From the NCBI RefSeq assembly GCF_006440775.1, contig NZ_VFTZ01000023.1, positions 28,249 through 92,248 on the forward strand: DNA of 64,000 nt, in the 5' to 3' direction. Both the position numbers and the translations under genes were made by a program. Position 1 is the stretch's first letter; every line of letters begins with the position of its first letter. The notes beneath the pieces are model-generated. The model ran no database searches. It saw only the letters and a list, made by a program, of their open reading frames with translations, and was not told the origin of the DNA. Source of the stretch: Mesorhizobium sp. B2-7-2 (GTDB taxonomy: Bacteria; Pseudomonadota; Alphaproteobacteria; Rhizobiales; Rhizobiaceae). Shown here piece after piece: positions 16,826-24,845 of this stretch.

Positions 16826-16912
16826 TCAGGGAAGAACACCTATGATAAGGGCACCGATGAATGCGAATGCGGCACAAATCATCAACGCGTTGATCGGCCT
16901 CGTCAGTCCCAT
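16826..16912 (-). CDS. Small single-span membrane protein, 28 residues
   Basis: A short frame starting Met-Gly-Leu-Thr-Arg-Pro and ending Gly-Val-Leu-Pro. The residues between, about 8-27, form one hydrophobic helix (Ala/Ile/Phe-rich). A near-ideal ribosome site, AAGAGGAGG, ends seven bases before the ATG at 16912. The gene points at the shared terminator at 16749-16777. The combination of ribosome site, a transmembrane-grade composition and correct position of the terminator supports translation. The function is unknown; proteins of this kind often modulate a larger membrane protein. Confidence 0.6.
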   Translation of the reverse strand: MGLTRPINALMICAAFAFIGALIIGVLP

Positions 16913-17105
16913 GCCATAGCCTCCTCTTCAGAGCTATGGCCGGAATCTAGAGTCATTTGGGTTACAGGCAAGCGGAAAACGTGCTGCAATGCGACATGAT
17001 TGTGGGATTTGCGACTTCCGATTTATCGTTAGCCGTTGAAACTCTTCGGCAAAAGCCGCCTCAAGCGTTGTGAATAAATTGTGGCGGAGCCGTGGCATGA
17101 CACCG

Positions 17106-18026
17106 CTACCATCGGCCCAACAGGCGACCGTCTATGGTGACCAGGCCGAGTCCGATCAGCGTCATGCCGCCGATTTCGAACAGCGCCAGGCGCTCGCCGA
17201 GGAACAGGAAGCCGAGCAGCACCGCGCTCACCGGCACGACCAGGGTGACCAGCGAGGCATTGGTGGCGCCGGCCGAAGCGACGAGGTTGAAATAGAGGAT
17301 GTAAGCAAAGGCGGTTGAAAGCAGCGCCAGGCCCAGAACCGCGGCCCAAACGGGCGGCGAGACCGAGAAAAGCCCCGCAGGGCCATACGCAATCAGCACG
17401 AGCGGGATCATGATGATGGTCGATGCGGTCAGCTGTCCGGTGGCGATGACGGGCGACGGCACGCCCTTGAAGCGGCGCGCGATCATCAGGGCGACGGCGT
17501 AGGAGATCGAAGCGCCGATCAGTGCGAACTTGGCCCACACCGGTCCGCCAAGCCCGGCAAGCAGGCCAGGTCCGATCATCACCGCGGTGCCGGCGACACC
17601 GAGCGCGATGCCGGCGAACTTGTTCCAGGACAGCTTCTCGTCGGTGGTGAGCGCATTGGCCAGGATCAGCGTCCAGAACGGCGTCGTGGCGTTGAGCACC
17701 GAAGCGACGCCGGCGCCGAGCTGCGTCTGGCCGGCGAAGATCAGCGAGAAGGGCACGACATTGTTGGTGAGCGCCAGCAAGAAGAACAGGCCGGCATGCG
17801 GGAAGGCGAGCCGGAACGAAGGGCCGCGGGCTGCCAGATAGAGGTGAAGTGCCGCCGCGGCGATGGCGACGCGGAACAGCACCAGCGCCAGCGGATGTAT
17901 CTCGGAAACGGCGATGCGGGCAAAGAAGAACGAACCGCCCCAGATCGCGCCGAGCAGGAGAAGCTGCGCCCAATCCTTGAGCGTCATCGCTCCGCGCGTC
18001 GGCGCGGCGCCGGCCGTAATCGACAT
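17106..18026 (-). CDS. DMT-superfamily (EamA) transporter
   Basis: A 306-residue membrane protein with ten predicted hydrophobic helices arranged as two EamA repeats. The first repeat has LLLGAIWGGSFFFARIA, the second starts near WAKFALIGASISYAVA. Family members export amino acids or other small metabolites; the substrate is not predictable. The ATG is at 18026. It diverges from the PLP decarboxylase gene across about 210 bases, in which I see no distinct regulatory structure. Confidence 0.87.
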   Translation of the reverse strand: MSITAGAAPTRGAMTLKDWAQLLLLGAIWGGSFFFARIAVSEIHPLALVLFRVAIAAAALHLYLAARGPSFRLAFPHAGLFFLLALTNNVVPFSLIFAGQTQLGAGVASVLNATTPFWTLILANALTTDEKLSWNKFAGIALGVAGTAVMIGPGLLAGLGGPVWAKFALIGASISYAVALMIARRFKGVPSPVIATGQLTASTIIMIPLVLIAYGPAGLFSVSPPVWAAVLGLALLSTAFAYILYFNLVASAGATNASLVTLVVPVSAVLLGFLFLGERLALFEIGGMTLIGLGLVTIDGRLLGRW

Positions 18027-18237
18027 GTCCTGTTCCTCCCCGGGGCCGATCGCAACCTCGGCCCGTCAAATACCCCAAGAACCGATATCCGCAGGCAAGG
18101 GCCACCCGAAACATGACCAATGGTTTAGCGTCGCCAAAATGTGCAACAGGCCGCTCCGGATCGCCAAGACACAGAACTGTTTTCTTTGGCGGCTAGCTAG
18201 GATTAATTGTGCGCGCTCCAGACCTGAGGATTCGTCC

Positions 18238-19458
18238 ATGCAGCGATTCGAAAATGCCCGTGAGGCGGCACTGGCGCTTCGTCCCGACGACCCGGTCTAC
18301 TGTTTCCGCCCGCAGGTGCTGAAAGCGGACGCCTTGCAGTTCATGGGCATGTTTCCCGGCAAGACCGCTTATGCGGTCAAGACCAATGGCGAGCAGATCG
18401 TTCTGAAGACGCTGGTGGAAACCGGCGTCAGCGCCTTCGACGTCGCCTCGCCCGGCGAGTTCGCCGCCGTGCGCGCCGTCTCGCCCGACGCCGAGATGCT
18501 CTACATGCATCCGGTCAAGGCGCAGTCGGACATCAAGCTGGCGCTTGAAAAATACGGCATCCGGGTGATCTCGCTCGACCATGAGGACGAGATCGCGAAG
18601 CTGACGCGTGTGGTGCGGGCGCTCGATATCGATCCCGGCGCTCTCACCGTCTTCGTGCGCATCCAGACCAAGGGCCATGCGGCTTACGAACTGTCGAAGA
18701 AATTCGGCGCCGGGCCCGCCAACGCGGTGGAGCTTGCCGAGCGGCTGAACCGCACCGGCTATAAGGTCGGCCTCTGCTTCCACGTCGGCAGCCAGATCGA
18801 GGATCCGGATACCTATGAACGCGCTCTCGCCTCGGCGGACTGGGTGCGCAACCGCCTGACCTTCGACATCGCCGGGCTCGATGTCGGCGGCGGCTTTCCC
18901 GCCGAATACGGCCATGATCCCAATCGCAGGCACATCGAGATGCCGTCGCTCGGGCAGTTGATGTCGCGGCTGGCCGGCGACCTTAAAGAATATCAGTTCG
19001 ACCAGATGCCCTTGGTGGCCGAGCCCGGACGCGTGATCGTGGCGCGGTGCCTGTCGCTGATCGTGCGCGTGCTATTGCGCAAGGGCAAGCGGCTCTACAT
19101 CAATGACGGCATCTGGGCGTCGCTGTCGGATTCATGGACGGGCAAGATCACGCTGCCGGCGCGCTTCATTCCAGATCCCGCGATCCGTACCCGCAACGGC
19201 AACGAGAACACGATCGTGCCGTTCAAGGTCTGCGGCGCGACCTGCGATTCCGTCGATATTCTGTCCCGGCCGTTCTGGCTGCCGGAAACGGTCGACACCG
19301 GCGACTGGATCGAGATCGGCCATATCGGCGCCTACTCGCTGTCGCTCAGGACACGCTTCAACGGCTTCTACCCCGATACGTTCGTCGAAGTGACGACACC
19401 GTTCGACGAGGGCGATGCACCGCAGGGCTTTGCGAGCTTGGAGACGATGGCGGATTGA
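18238..19458 (+). CDS. Type III PLP-dependent decarboxylase (ornithine/lysine/diaminopimelate family)
   Basis: A 406-residue protein with an alanine-racemase-type barrel plus beta domain. Lys48 in YAVKTN is the PLP Schiff-base residue, His182 lies in FHVGSQ, GGGF (217-220) and EPGR (262-265) bind phosphate, and CDSVD (336-340) supplies the catalytic cysteine and substrate aspartate. This CDSxD form is typical of ornithine or lysine decarboxylases rather than LysA. The likely product is putrescine or cadaverine. It is some 30 residues longer than usual SpeF-type enzymes. The start ATG 18238 follows a GAGG site. It converges with mltB across a large palindromic repeat. Confidence 0.85.
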   Translation: MQRFENAREAALALRPDDPVYCFRPQVLKADALQFMGMFPGKTAYAVKTNGEQIVLKTLVETGVSAFDVASPGEFAAVRAVSPDAEMLYMHPVKAQSDIKLALEKYGIRVISLDHEDEIAKLTRVVRALDIDPGALTVFVRIQTKGHAAYELSKKFGAGPANAVELAERLNRTGYKVGLCFHVGSQIEDPDTYERALASADWVRNRLTFDIAGLDVGGGFPAEYGHDPNRRHIEMPSLGQLMSRLAGDLKEYQFDQMPLVAEPGRVIVARCLSLIVRVLLRKGKRLYINDGIWASLSDSWTGKITLPARFIPDPAIRTRNGNENTIVPFKVCGATCDSVDILSRPFWLPETVDTGDWIEIGHIGAYSLSLRTRFNGFYPDTFVEVTTPFDEGDAPQGFASLETMAD

Positions 19459-19463
19459 GTTCC

Positions 19464-19609
19464 CCCTTCTCCCCTTGTGGGAGAAGGTGTCGCCGAAGGC
19501 GACGGATGAGGGGTGCTCCAGGGAAAGCCAACGTCTCACCCCGCTGGAACACCCCTCATCCGTCTCGGCGCTGCGCGCCGATCCACCTTCTCCCACAAGG
19601 GGAGAAGGG
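19464..19609. repeat. RIME-like palindromic intergenic element, 146 bp
   Basis: Perfect 26-base terminal inverted arms (19464-19489 and 19584-19609). Each arm is itself a hairpin (CTTCTCCC / GGGAGAAG). A second inner pair, GGATGAGGGGTG with CACCCCTCATCC, and smaller hairpins lie between. The design and the opening CCCTTCTCCCC are those of rhizobial intergenic mosaic elements. It fills the gap between two convergent genes and may act as a bidirectional terminator. Confidence 0.85.
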
Positions 19610-19617
19610 AAAGGGCG

Positions 19618-20796
19618 CTACAGCTTCGCCAAAAGCTCGGGCGTCGGCCAACCGTCGACCGGCAGGCCAAGCCGCATCTGCTCCTTGCGGACCGCCTCGC
19701 GCGTGTTGGTGCCGAGGATGCCGTCGACGGTGCCGACGTCGTAACCCTTGGCCTCGAGCTTGGTCTGCAGCGCCTTCATCTGGTCGCCGCTCAGGCCTTG
19801 CTCGGGCGTGCGCGGATCGAATTGCGGCGCGCCGGCAAGGCGGGTCGCAAGCACTGCCGCCGTCAGCGCGTAGGTGAAGGACTGGTTCCATTCCAGATAG
19901 ACGTCGAAGTTGTCATAGGTCAGGAAGGCGGGACCCTTGCGGCCCATCGGCAGCGCCAAGCCAGCCTTGAGACCATTGTCGATGAGCGGGTTGCCGTTGG
20001 GTTCGGTGACGCCCCATTGCGCCCATTGCGACAGCGGCAGCTTGTTGGTGCGGCCGGTCTGGTCCCATGGCATCTCGTCGGGGACGCGCACTTCCTGGAC
20101 CCAAGGCTGGTCGCGCTTCCAGCCGCGCGACATGATCTTGTCGGCCGTGGTCATGATGACGTCCGGCACGCTGTTCCTCAGATCGACCTTGCCGTCTCCG
20201 TCGCCGTCGACACCTCGCGCCAGATAGTCGGTCGGCAGGATCTGCGTTTGGCCGATCTCACCAGCCCAGGCGCCTTTGACGTCGGCCGGCAGCACGCCGC
20301 GGTCGATCAAGGTAAGCAGCGGCACCAATTGCTGCCGAAACAGCTGAGGACGGCGGCAATCATGCGAAAGCGTCACCAGCGCATCGAGGGTGTGGAAGTC
20401 GCCCTGGACGGCGCCGAAGTCGGTTTCCAACCCCCAGAAAGCCGCGATGATCGCCGGCTGTACGCCGAACTCCTTGTCGGCGCGGTCGAAGGTTTCGGCA
20501 TATTTCTTCAGATTGGCCGCACCCTGCTTCAGGCGGTAGGCCGAAATCATGCGGTTGGCGAATTCGGTGAAAGTCTGGGTGAAGACGCCCTGGGCGCGGT
20601 CGCGCGCCAATGCCCGCTGGTCGATGGCGGCGTCCTCCAGCGCGTCGAGCCCGACGGCGCCGACGCCGGCTGCCTTGGCTTCTGCCGCGACACCCTGTTT
20701 CCAGGCCTCGAAATCGCCGCCGCATTCCTGCGCCGCCGCGGGCAGCGCAAGCGCGCCGACGAAGAGCGCCGCCAGGATTTCAACGCGCAATCGCAT
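19618..20796 (-). CDS. Lytic murein transglycosylase (MltB type) with peptidoglycan-binding domain
   Basis: A 392-residue exported protein: signal peptide (1-22, ending AAA-QE), an SLT_2/MltB catalytic domain of about 300 residues (IIAAFWGLETDFG contains the catalytic glutamate; GEIGQTQILPTDYL follows), and a C-terminal PG_binding_1 domain (MKALQTKLEAKGYDVGTVDGILG). It cleaves glycan strands to 1,6-anhydromuropeptides in the periplasm. No lipobox is present, so it is probably soluble. The start is ATG 20796. It is one of four cell-wall hydrolases in this 13-kb stretch. Confidence 0.92.
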   Translation of the reverse strand: MRLRVEILAALFVGALALPAAAQECGGDFEAWKQGVAAEAKAAGVGAVGLDALEDAAIDQRALARDRAQGVFTQTFTEFANRMISAYRLKQGAANLKKYAETFDRADKEFGVQPAIIAAFWGLETDFGAVQGDFHTLDALVTLSHDCRRPQLFRQQLVPLLTLIDRGVLPADVKGAWAGEIGQTQILPTDYLARGVDGDGDGKVDLRNSVPDVIMTTADKIMSRGWKRDQPWVQEVRVPDEMPWDQTGRTNKLPLSQWAQWGVTEPNGNPLIDNGLKAGLALPMGRKGPAFLTYDNFDVYLEWNQSFTYALTAAVLATRLAGAPQFDPRTPEQGLSGDQMKALQTKLEAKGYDVGTVDGILGTNTREAVRKEQMRLGLPVDGWPTPELLAKL

Positions 20797-20979
20797 CGCT
20801 TTCCTTTCGAGACCGGCGCATGACCCGATCGCGACCCCGGACGGGATCGGACGGGCGCATGCGAGGATTTCAAAGCTCAGGAGTCTTGCCAGGCACTCGC
20901 ACGAGTACGCCGCTCCAGATTACCAGCGGTTGCATGTTTCGCCGCCCGCCGTGTCGAAAAGCAGGCGCGGCGGCCGATG

Positions 20980-21771
20980 TCAACGGGTGTTCTGCCGCAG
21001 CCACTTCTTCCAGGCGGCTTCCGAGCCGTTGAAGACGTTGATGTCGGATTTGCCGGTCATGCCGGGCACGATACCGGTGCCGGTGTACTGCCAGAAGGTG
21101 AAGGGGTGGCTGCCGTATTTCTCGCGCGGGTGGCCGGCGACCGAGCGCAGCCAATAGGGATAGCCGCGGAAGGTCGCCAGCTGGTTGTCGTCGAAGAAGT
21201 CGAGCGAGGTGTAGATGATCGGCTTCTTGCCATAATAGCGCTCGACCATTTGCAGGAAGACGGTCATCTCGCTGCGCACCGTGGTGGGGTCGGGGCGCAG
21301 CCTGCAGGTCGGCGAGTTCGGGTTCCATTCCATGTCGAGCACCGGCGGCATTGCCGACGGGTCTCTCGGGACATTGGCGATGAACCAGCGCGCCTGGGTT
21401 TCGGCCGGCGTGCAGAAGTAGAAGAAATGATAGGCCGCGCGCGGGACGCCGGCCGCTCTTGTACGCGCCCAGTGCTCGTTGAAATAGTCGTCGAAACGAT
21501 CGCCGCCCTCCGTCGCCTTGATGAAGGCAAAGGAGATGCCGCTGGCCCTGGCCGTCGGCCAGTCGATCGAGCTCTGGTATTTGGAGACGTCCGTGCCGTG
21601 GATGGCGTAGGTCCATGGCGCGCCGCTGTCCCACTCATGCGGCTTGGAGTCCTCGAATTTGGGCGCGCGCACGGCAACCGCCGGCGACGACGGCGACAAT
21701 GGTGAGAGGTCCTCCACGGTCGAGCAGGCGCCCAGCAGCGTAAGCATCAGGATGGCCGCAAGACGGCGCAT
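20980..21771 (-). CDS. GH25-family lysozyme, lipoprotein
   Basis: A 263-residue protein with a lipoprotein signal (lipobox LLGAC, Cys16), so likely tethered to a membrane in the periplasm. From about residue 55 it is a GH25 (Chalaropsis-type muramidase) barrel: HGTDVSKYQ with the conserved Asp, FIKATEGG, YHFFYF, and PPVLDMEWN with the Asp-x-Glu catalytic pair. A late FWQYTGTG closes the barrel. It hydrolyses the beta-1,4 bonds of peptidoglycan. GH25 enzymes are commoner in Gram-positives and phages, but chromosomal copies occur in rhizobia. The ATG is at 21771. Confidence 0.9.
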   Translation of the reverse strand: MRRLAAILMLTLLGACSTVEDLSPLSPSSPAVAVRAPKFEDSKPHEWDSGAPWTYAIHGTDVSKYQSSIDWPTARASGISFAFIKATEGGDRFDDYFNEHWARTRAAGVPRAAYHFFYFCTPAETQARWFIANVPRDPSAMPPVLDMEWNPNSPTCRLRPDPTTVRSEMTVFLQMVERYYGKKPIIYTSLDFFDDNQLATFRGYPYWLRSVAGHPREKYGSHPFTFWQYTGTGIVPGMTGKSDINVFNGSEAAWKKWLRQNTR

Positions 21772-21894
21772 GATCTTCCCCGAGCCGGGATCAGCCGGCC
21801 GCTGATGGGTCCTTCATTGATGGTGGTCGCTTTCGCAGGCCCCCCTCCGGACGATCGCCCCACAGGACCGTCCCGATTTATTCCGTCTTCCAAA

Positions 21895-21933
21895 TCGTTG
21901 TCCCAAAACCGCTGCGCACTTTTGGGCGACATG
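21895..21933. repeat. Dispersed repeat, copy 1
   Basis: TCGTTGTCCCAAAACCGCTG followed by CGCACTTTTGGGCGACATG. Inverted CCCAAAA/TTTTGGG flank a conserved CCGCTGCGCAC loop. The same unit recurs at 32759 and 62628. Confidence 0.75.
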
Positions 21934-22062
21934 GAATCATTTGATCGCCGAACATGGTTGATAATCCATTGACGGCGCTCGACGATGCCGGCGATTTTGC
22001 GGAAGCAATGGCGGCAAATCGATGACATAAATCGAGCCGGCGAATCCAAAAGGCGGGGAAAG

Positions 22063-23445
22063 ATGCGGGCTGTCGTGAAGTTCATCAAATGGCTGGTTGG
22101 GCTTGTGATCCTGGCGGTGGTCGCGCTCTTCGCGTGGCTCTATTTCGCGCCGCCGGAGTTGATCCGCGTCGGCTCCGGCTACTCGGCCAAGATCGTCTGC
22201 TCGAATGTCTTCATCGCCGGCCGCGACGCCAAAGAGGTCTTGGCCGTCGATGTGCAGGCACCAGGCCATCCGCTGCTCAAGCTGATGAAGGTCTCCGTCG
22301 ACAAGGAGCGGGGGCTGGTTTCGGCCGGCCTGCTTTGGGTTTTCGGCAAGAGTGTCGCGGTCGAGCGCGACGGCGTCGGCTGCGCGTCGGTTGCCGACGG
22401 CGACACCGGCAAGGCAAGGCAGACGTCGCTGCGCGCCGCGCCGCCGGCCGCGGCGCAACCCGACGCGCTCTGGCCCGATGGCGAGCGGGTCGATGCTTCG
22501 CAGAATCCCGAGGTCGCGAAGATCGTCGACGATGCCGCGATGGCCGGCACCGGCATGCGCGCCATCGTGGTGGTGAAGAACGGCCGGGTCGTCGCGGAGC
22601 GCTATGGCGAGGGCTTTTCGGCCAAGACGCCGCTGCTCGGCTGGTCGATGACCAAGACGGTGAATGCCGCGATCGTCGGCACGCTGGTCAAGGACGGCAA
22701 GCTGGCGCTCGATAACAAGGGCTTGTTCAAGCCGTGGAAGGCCGACGGCCGCGCCGCCATCAGCCTTGCCGACATGATGGCGATGTCGAGCGGGCTGGCG
22801 TTCAACGAAGATTATGGCGACGTCGCCGACGTGACGCGCATGCTTTATCTCGAGCCGGACATGGCAGGCTTCGCCGAGGCCCAACCTCTGACCGGCGAGG
22901 TGGGAAAAGTGTTTTCCTATTCGAGCGGCACGGCGGTGATGCTGTCGCGGCTATGGCAAGATGCGATCGGCGACAAGGCGAAGGCGCTGGCATGGCCGCG
23001 CACGGCGCTGTTCGAGCCGCTCGGCATGCATAGCGCGGTGCTCGAGACCGACGAGCAAGGTACCTTCGTCGGCTCGTCCTATCTCTACGCCACGGCGCAT
23101 GACTGGGCGCGCTTCGGCCAGTTCCTTCTGCAGGGCGGCGCCTGGAACGGAAACCAGATCCTGCCTGCCGGTTTCGTCGACTGGATGCGCGAGGCCGCAC
23201 CGGCCTCAAAGGTGTATGGCAAAGGCCAGGTCTGGATCGAGGGGCCGGGCGATGAGGAAAATGCCGGCGCAGGCGTCGCTGCAGGCCTGCCCAAGGACAC
23301 CTATTGGATGGAGGGCCATGACGGACAGACGGCTGCAATCATTCCGTCCGAGCAGTTGGTGGTGGTGCGGCTTGGATTGACGCCGGCCAAGCTTGGTTAT
23401 CGTCCACAAGCGATGGTCAGCGCGCTGGTGAAGGCGCTCCATTAG
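22063..23445 (+). CDS. Membrane-anchored serine hydrolase, class C beta-lactamase fold
   Basis: A 460-residue protein with an N-terminal transmembrane anchor (about 8-28) and a periplasmic catalytic domain from about residue 155. The class C/penicillin-binding fold is shown by Ser-x-x-Lys in WSMTKT, YSSG as the Tyr motif and HDGQ in place of KTG. Such enzymes include esterases and DD-peptidases; resistance to beta-lactams should not be assumed. The ATG at 22063 has GGCGGGGAAAG upstream; the longer frame runs through the repeat region. It converges with the HigA gene 25 bases away. Confidence 0.87.
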   Translation: MRAVVKFIKWLVGLVILAVVALFAWLYFAPPELIRVGSGYSAKIVCSNVFIAGRDAKEVLAVDVQAPGHPLLKLMKVSVDKERGLVSAGLLWVFGKSVAVERDGVGCASVADGDTGKARQTSLRAAPPAAAQPDALWPDGERVDASQNPEVAKIVDDAAMAGTGMRAIVVVKNGRVVAERYGEGFSAKTPLLGWSMTKTVNAAIVGTLVKDGKLALDNKGLFKPWKADGRAAISLADMMAMSSGLAFNEDYGDVADVTRMLYLEPDMAGFAEAQPLTGEVGKVFSYSSGTAVMLSRLWQDAIGDKAKALAWPRTALFEPLGMHSAVLETDEQGTFVGSSYLYATAHDWARFGQFLLQGGAWNGNQILPAGFVDWMREAAPASKVYGKGQVWIEGPGDEENAGAGVAAGLPKDTYWMEGHDGQTAAIIPSEQLVVVRLGLTPAKLGYRPQAMVSALVKALH

Positions 23446-23470
23446 AGGCGTGGCGGTCAATCGCCGGCCT

Positions 23471-23779
23471 CTATGCGGCGGTCGGCAAAGGCTTGGCGCG
23501 ATCCACGCGCGCCCGCTCGTCAGGCGAGTTCATGACTTGCCAAAGATCGCTGCGGCGCTGGACGTTCAGCCAGAAATCCGGGCTGTTGCCGAACACCCGC
23601 GCCAATATGAGCGCGGTCGCCGCGGTAATGCTGCGGCGATCGTTGCACAATTCGTTCACATGCTTGCGCGGGACGCCCATTGCCTCGGCCAGAGCGGCTT
23701 GCGTCAAGCCAAGCGGGTGCATGAACTCCTCCGCGAGGATTTCGCCAACCGTTGCGGGCTTGCGTGCGGTCATCAACAT
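23471..23779 (-). CDS. higA: HigA-type antitoxin (XRE helix-turn-helix)
   Basis: A 102-residue DNA-binding antitoxin: ATVGEILAEEFMHPLGLTQAALAEAMGVPRKHVNEL is the HigA/VapI helix-turn-helix (split here into start VGEILAEEF and recognition VPRKHVNEL), then RRSITAATALILARVFG and SPDFWLNVQ. It neutralises the HigB toxin encoded immediately upstream and normally represses the operon. The start at ATG 23779 follows GAGGTGAG; an ATG two codons later is possible. Toxin-first order is characteristic of higBA. Confidence 0.9.
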   Translation of the reverse strand: MLMTARKPATVGEILAEEFMHPLGLTQAALAEAMGVPRKHVNELCNDRRSITAATALILARVFGNSPDFWLNVQRRSDLWQVMNSPDERARVDRAKPLPTAA

Positions 23780-23787
23780 GTCTCACC

Positions 23788-24084
23788 TCACTTGTAGCTG
23801 TGGTCGTCCAAGTAGATGTCCGATGCCTCACCCCGACCGCCATCCCAGCGGAAAACCAATCGCCATTGCTTGTTGACCCGTATGGAATGAAAGCCTTCGA
23901 GATTTCCGCGTAACTTTTCGAAGTGGTTGCTGGGCGGCACTCGCAAATCCTGGTCGGCGGCAGCGTCGTCGATCATCTGGAGCTTGCGAAACAAGCGGCT
24001 TTCGAGATCGGACGGAATGTTACGGGAGTGATCGTCGTTCACGAAGAAGGCCCGCAGCCATTCATCTCTAAATCCGACGATCAT
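23788..24084 (-). CDS. higB: HigB-type mRNA interferase toxin
   Basis: A 98-residue RelE-superfamily protein. The block RLFRKLQMIDDAA, then LRVPPSNHFEKLRGNLEG and YSIRVNKQWRLVFRW-like core (HSIRVNKQWRLVFRW), is the HigB/plasmid-maintenance killer signature. It would cleave mRNA on the ribosome when free of antitoxin. The ATG is at 24084. A GGGTCA direct repeat upstream (24101 and 24121) is a candidate operator. The local GC looks somewhat lower than in flanking genes, consistent with a mobile module. Confidence 0.9.
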   Translation of the reverse strand: MIVGFRDEWLRAFFVNDDHSRNIPSDLESRLFRKLQMIDDAAADQDLRVPPSNHFEKLRGNLEGFHSIRVNKQWRLVFRWDGGRGEASDIYLDDHSYK

Positions 24085-24100
24085 CACATGTTTCCAAGCA

Positions 24101-24126
24101 GGGTCAATGTACCACCCTTTGGGTCA
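24101..24126. promoter_or_regulatory. Possible higBA operator
   Basis: GGGTCA occurs at 24101-24106 and 24121-24126, exactly 20 bases apart, and ACCC-TTT-GGGT (24114-24124) forms a palindrome over the second copy. The site lies 17 to 42 bases before the higB start, where the antitoxin would be expected to bind. Confidence 0.4.
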
Positions 24127-24179
24127 TGGCGCAATTGTTGATTGCGTTCGCTACGGCCACAGGCGTCAAATTGCAAAAT

Positions 24180-24845
24180 TCAGTGGGCGATCTTGACTAT
24201 GGCCAGCCAGGCGTATCCGCGATAAAGCGTTCTGAAACGGAAGGTTGCGCCGGTGCGCTGCGATTCCGATTCAAGCACGTCGCGAAGCGAGGCGCGCGGC
24301 GCGACATGGAATTTCCGCAGCCAGCCACGCAGCAGGGCGCGGAACCAGCGCGGCAGGCCTTCCTGCTGGCCGAAGTCGACGACATGCAACGAGCCGCCGG
24401 GCGCAAGCGCGGCGAGCGCGGCCGAAACCGTCTTTTCCCAGCTGGGGATCATCGACAGGGAATAGGACACGAACACGCGGTCGAACTGCGCGATGCCGAA
24501 GAGCGCCCTGGCATCGAAGTCGGTTGCGTCGCCACGCGCCAGGCTGACCTTGGCGGCGAGGCCTTCGCGAGCAATGGCCGCGCTAGCCGTCTCCAGCATC
24601 TCGGCCGAGATGTCCAAACCGAAGAAGCGCGCATCCGGATAGCGGCGGGCGGCAAGCGCGATGTTGCGGCCGGTGCCGCAGCCGAGCTCCAGCACGGTGC
24701 CGCCTTGCGGCACGTCCAATCCGTCGATCAGCCGGTCGCGGCCGAGCAGGTAATATTTGCGGGTCAGATCATAGATATGGCGCTGCCAGCGGTAGACGCC
24801 GTCCATCAGTTCGGCATGGCCGGCCGGCAGCTCCGTCGTGCTCAT
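24180..24845 (-). CDS. btaB: BtaB: N-methyltransferase of betaine-lipid (DGTS) synthesis
   Basis: A 221-residue SAM-dependent methyltransferase (VLELGCGTGRNIALAA as motif I). It is preceded by the BtaA gene with an ATGA overlap, and together they make diacylglyceryl-trimethylhomoserine: BtaB adds three methyl groups to the homoserine nitrogen. The segment MDGVYRWQRHIYDLTRKYYL near residue 15 is characteristic of BtaB. The lipid replaces phospholipids under phosphate limitation. The Pho box in front of btaA should control both. Confidence 0.92.
   Translation of the reverse strand: MSTTELPAGHAELMDGVYRWQRHIYDLTRKYYLLGRDRLIDGLDVPQGGTVLELGCGTGRNIALAARRYPDARFFGLDISAEMLETASAAIAREGLAAKVSLARGDATDFDARALFGIAQFDRVFVSYSLSMIPSWEKTVSAALAALAPGGSLHVVDFGQQEGLPRWFRALLRGWLRKFHVAPRASLRDVLESESQRTGATFRFRTLYRGYAWLAIVKIAH

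Noticed and set aside
18027..18237. A speF-type RNA leader before the PLP decarboxylase gene
   Set aside because: The gap is only 211 bases and I found no structure matching that motif.
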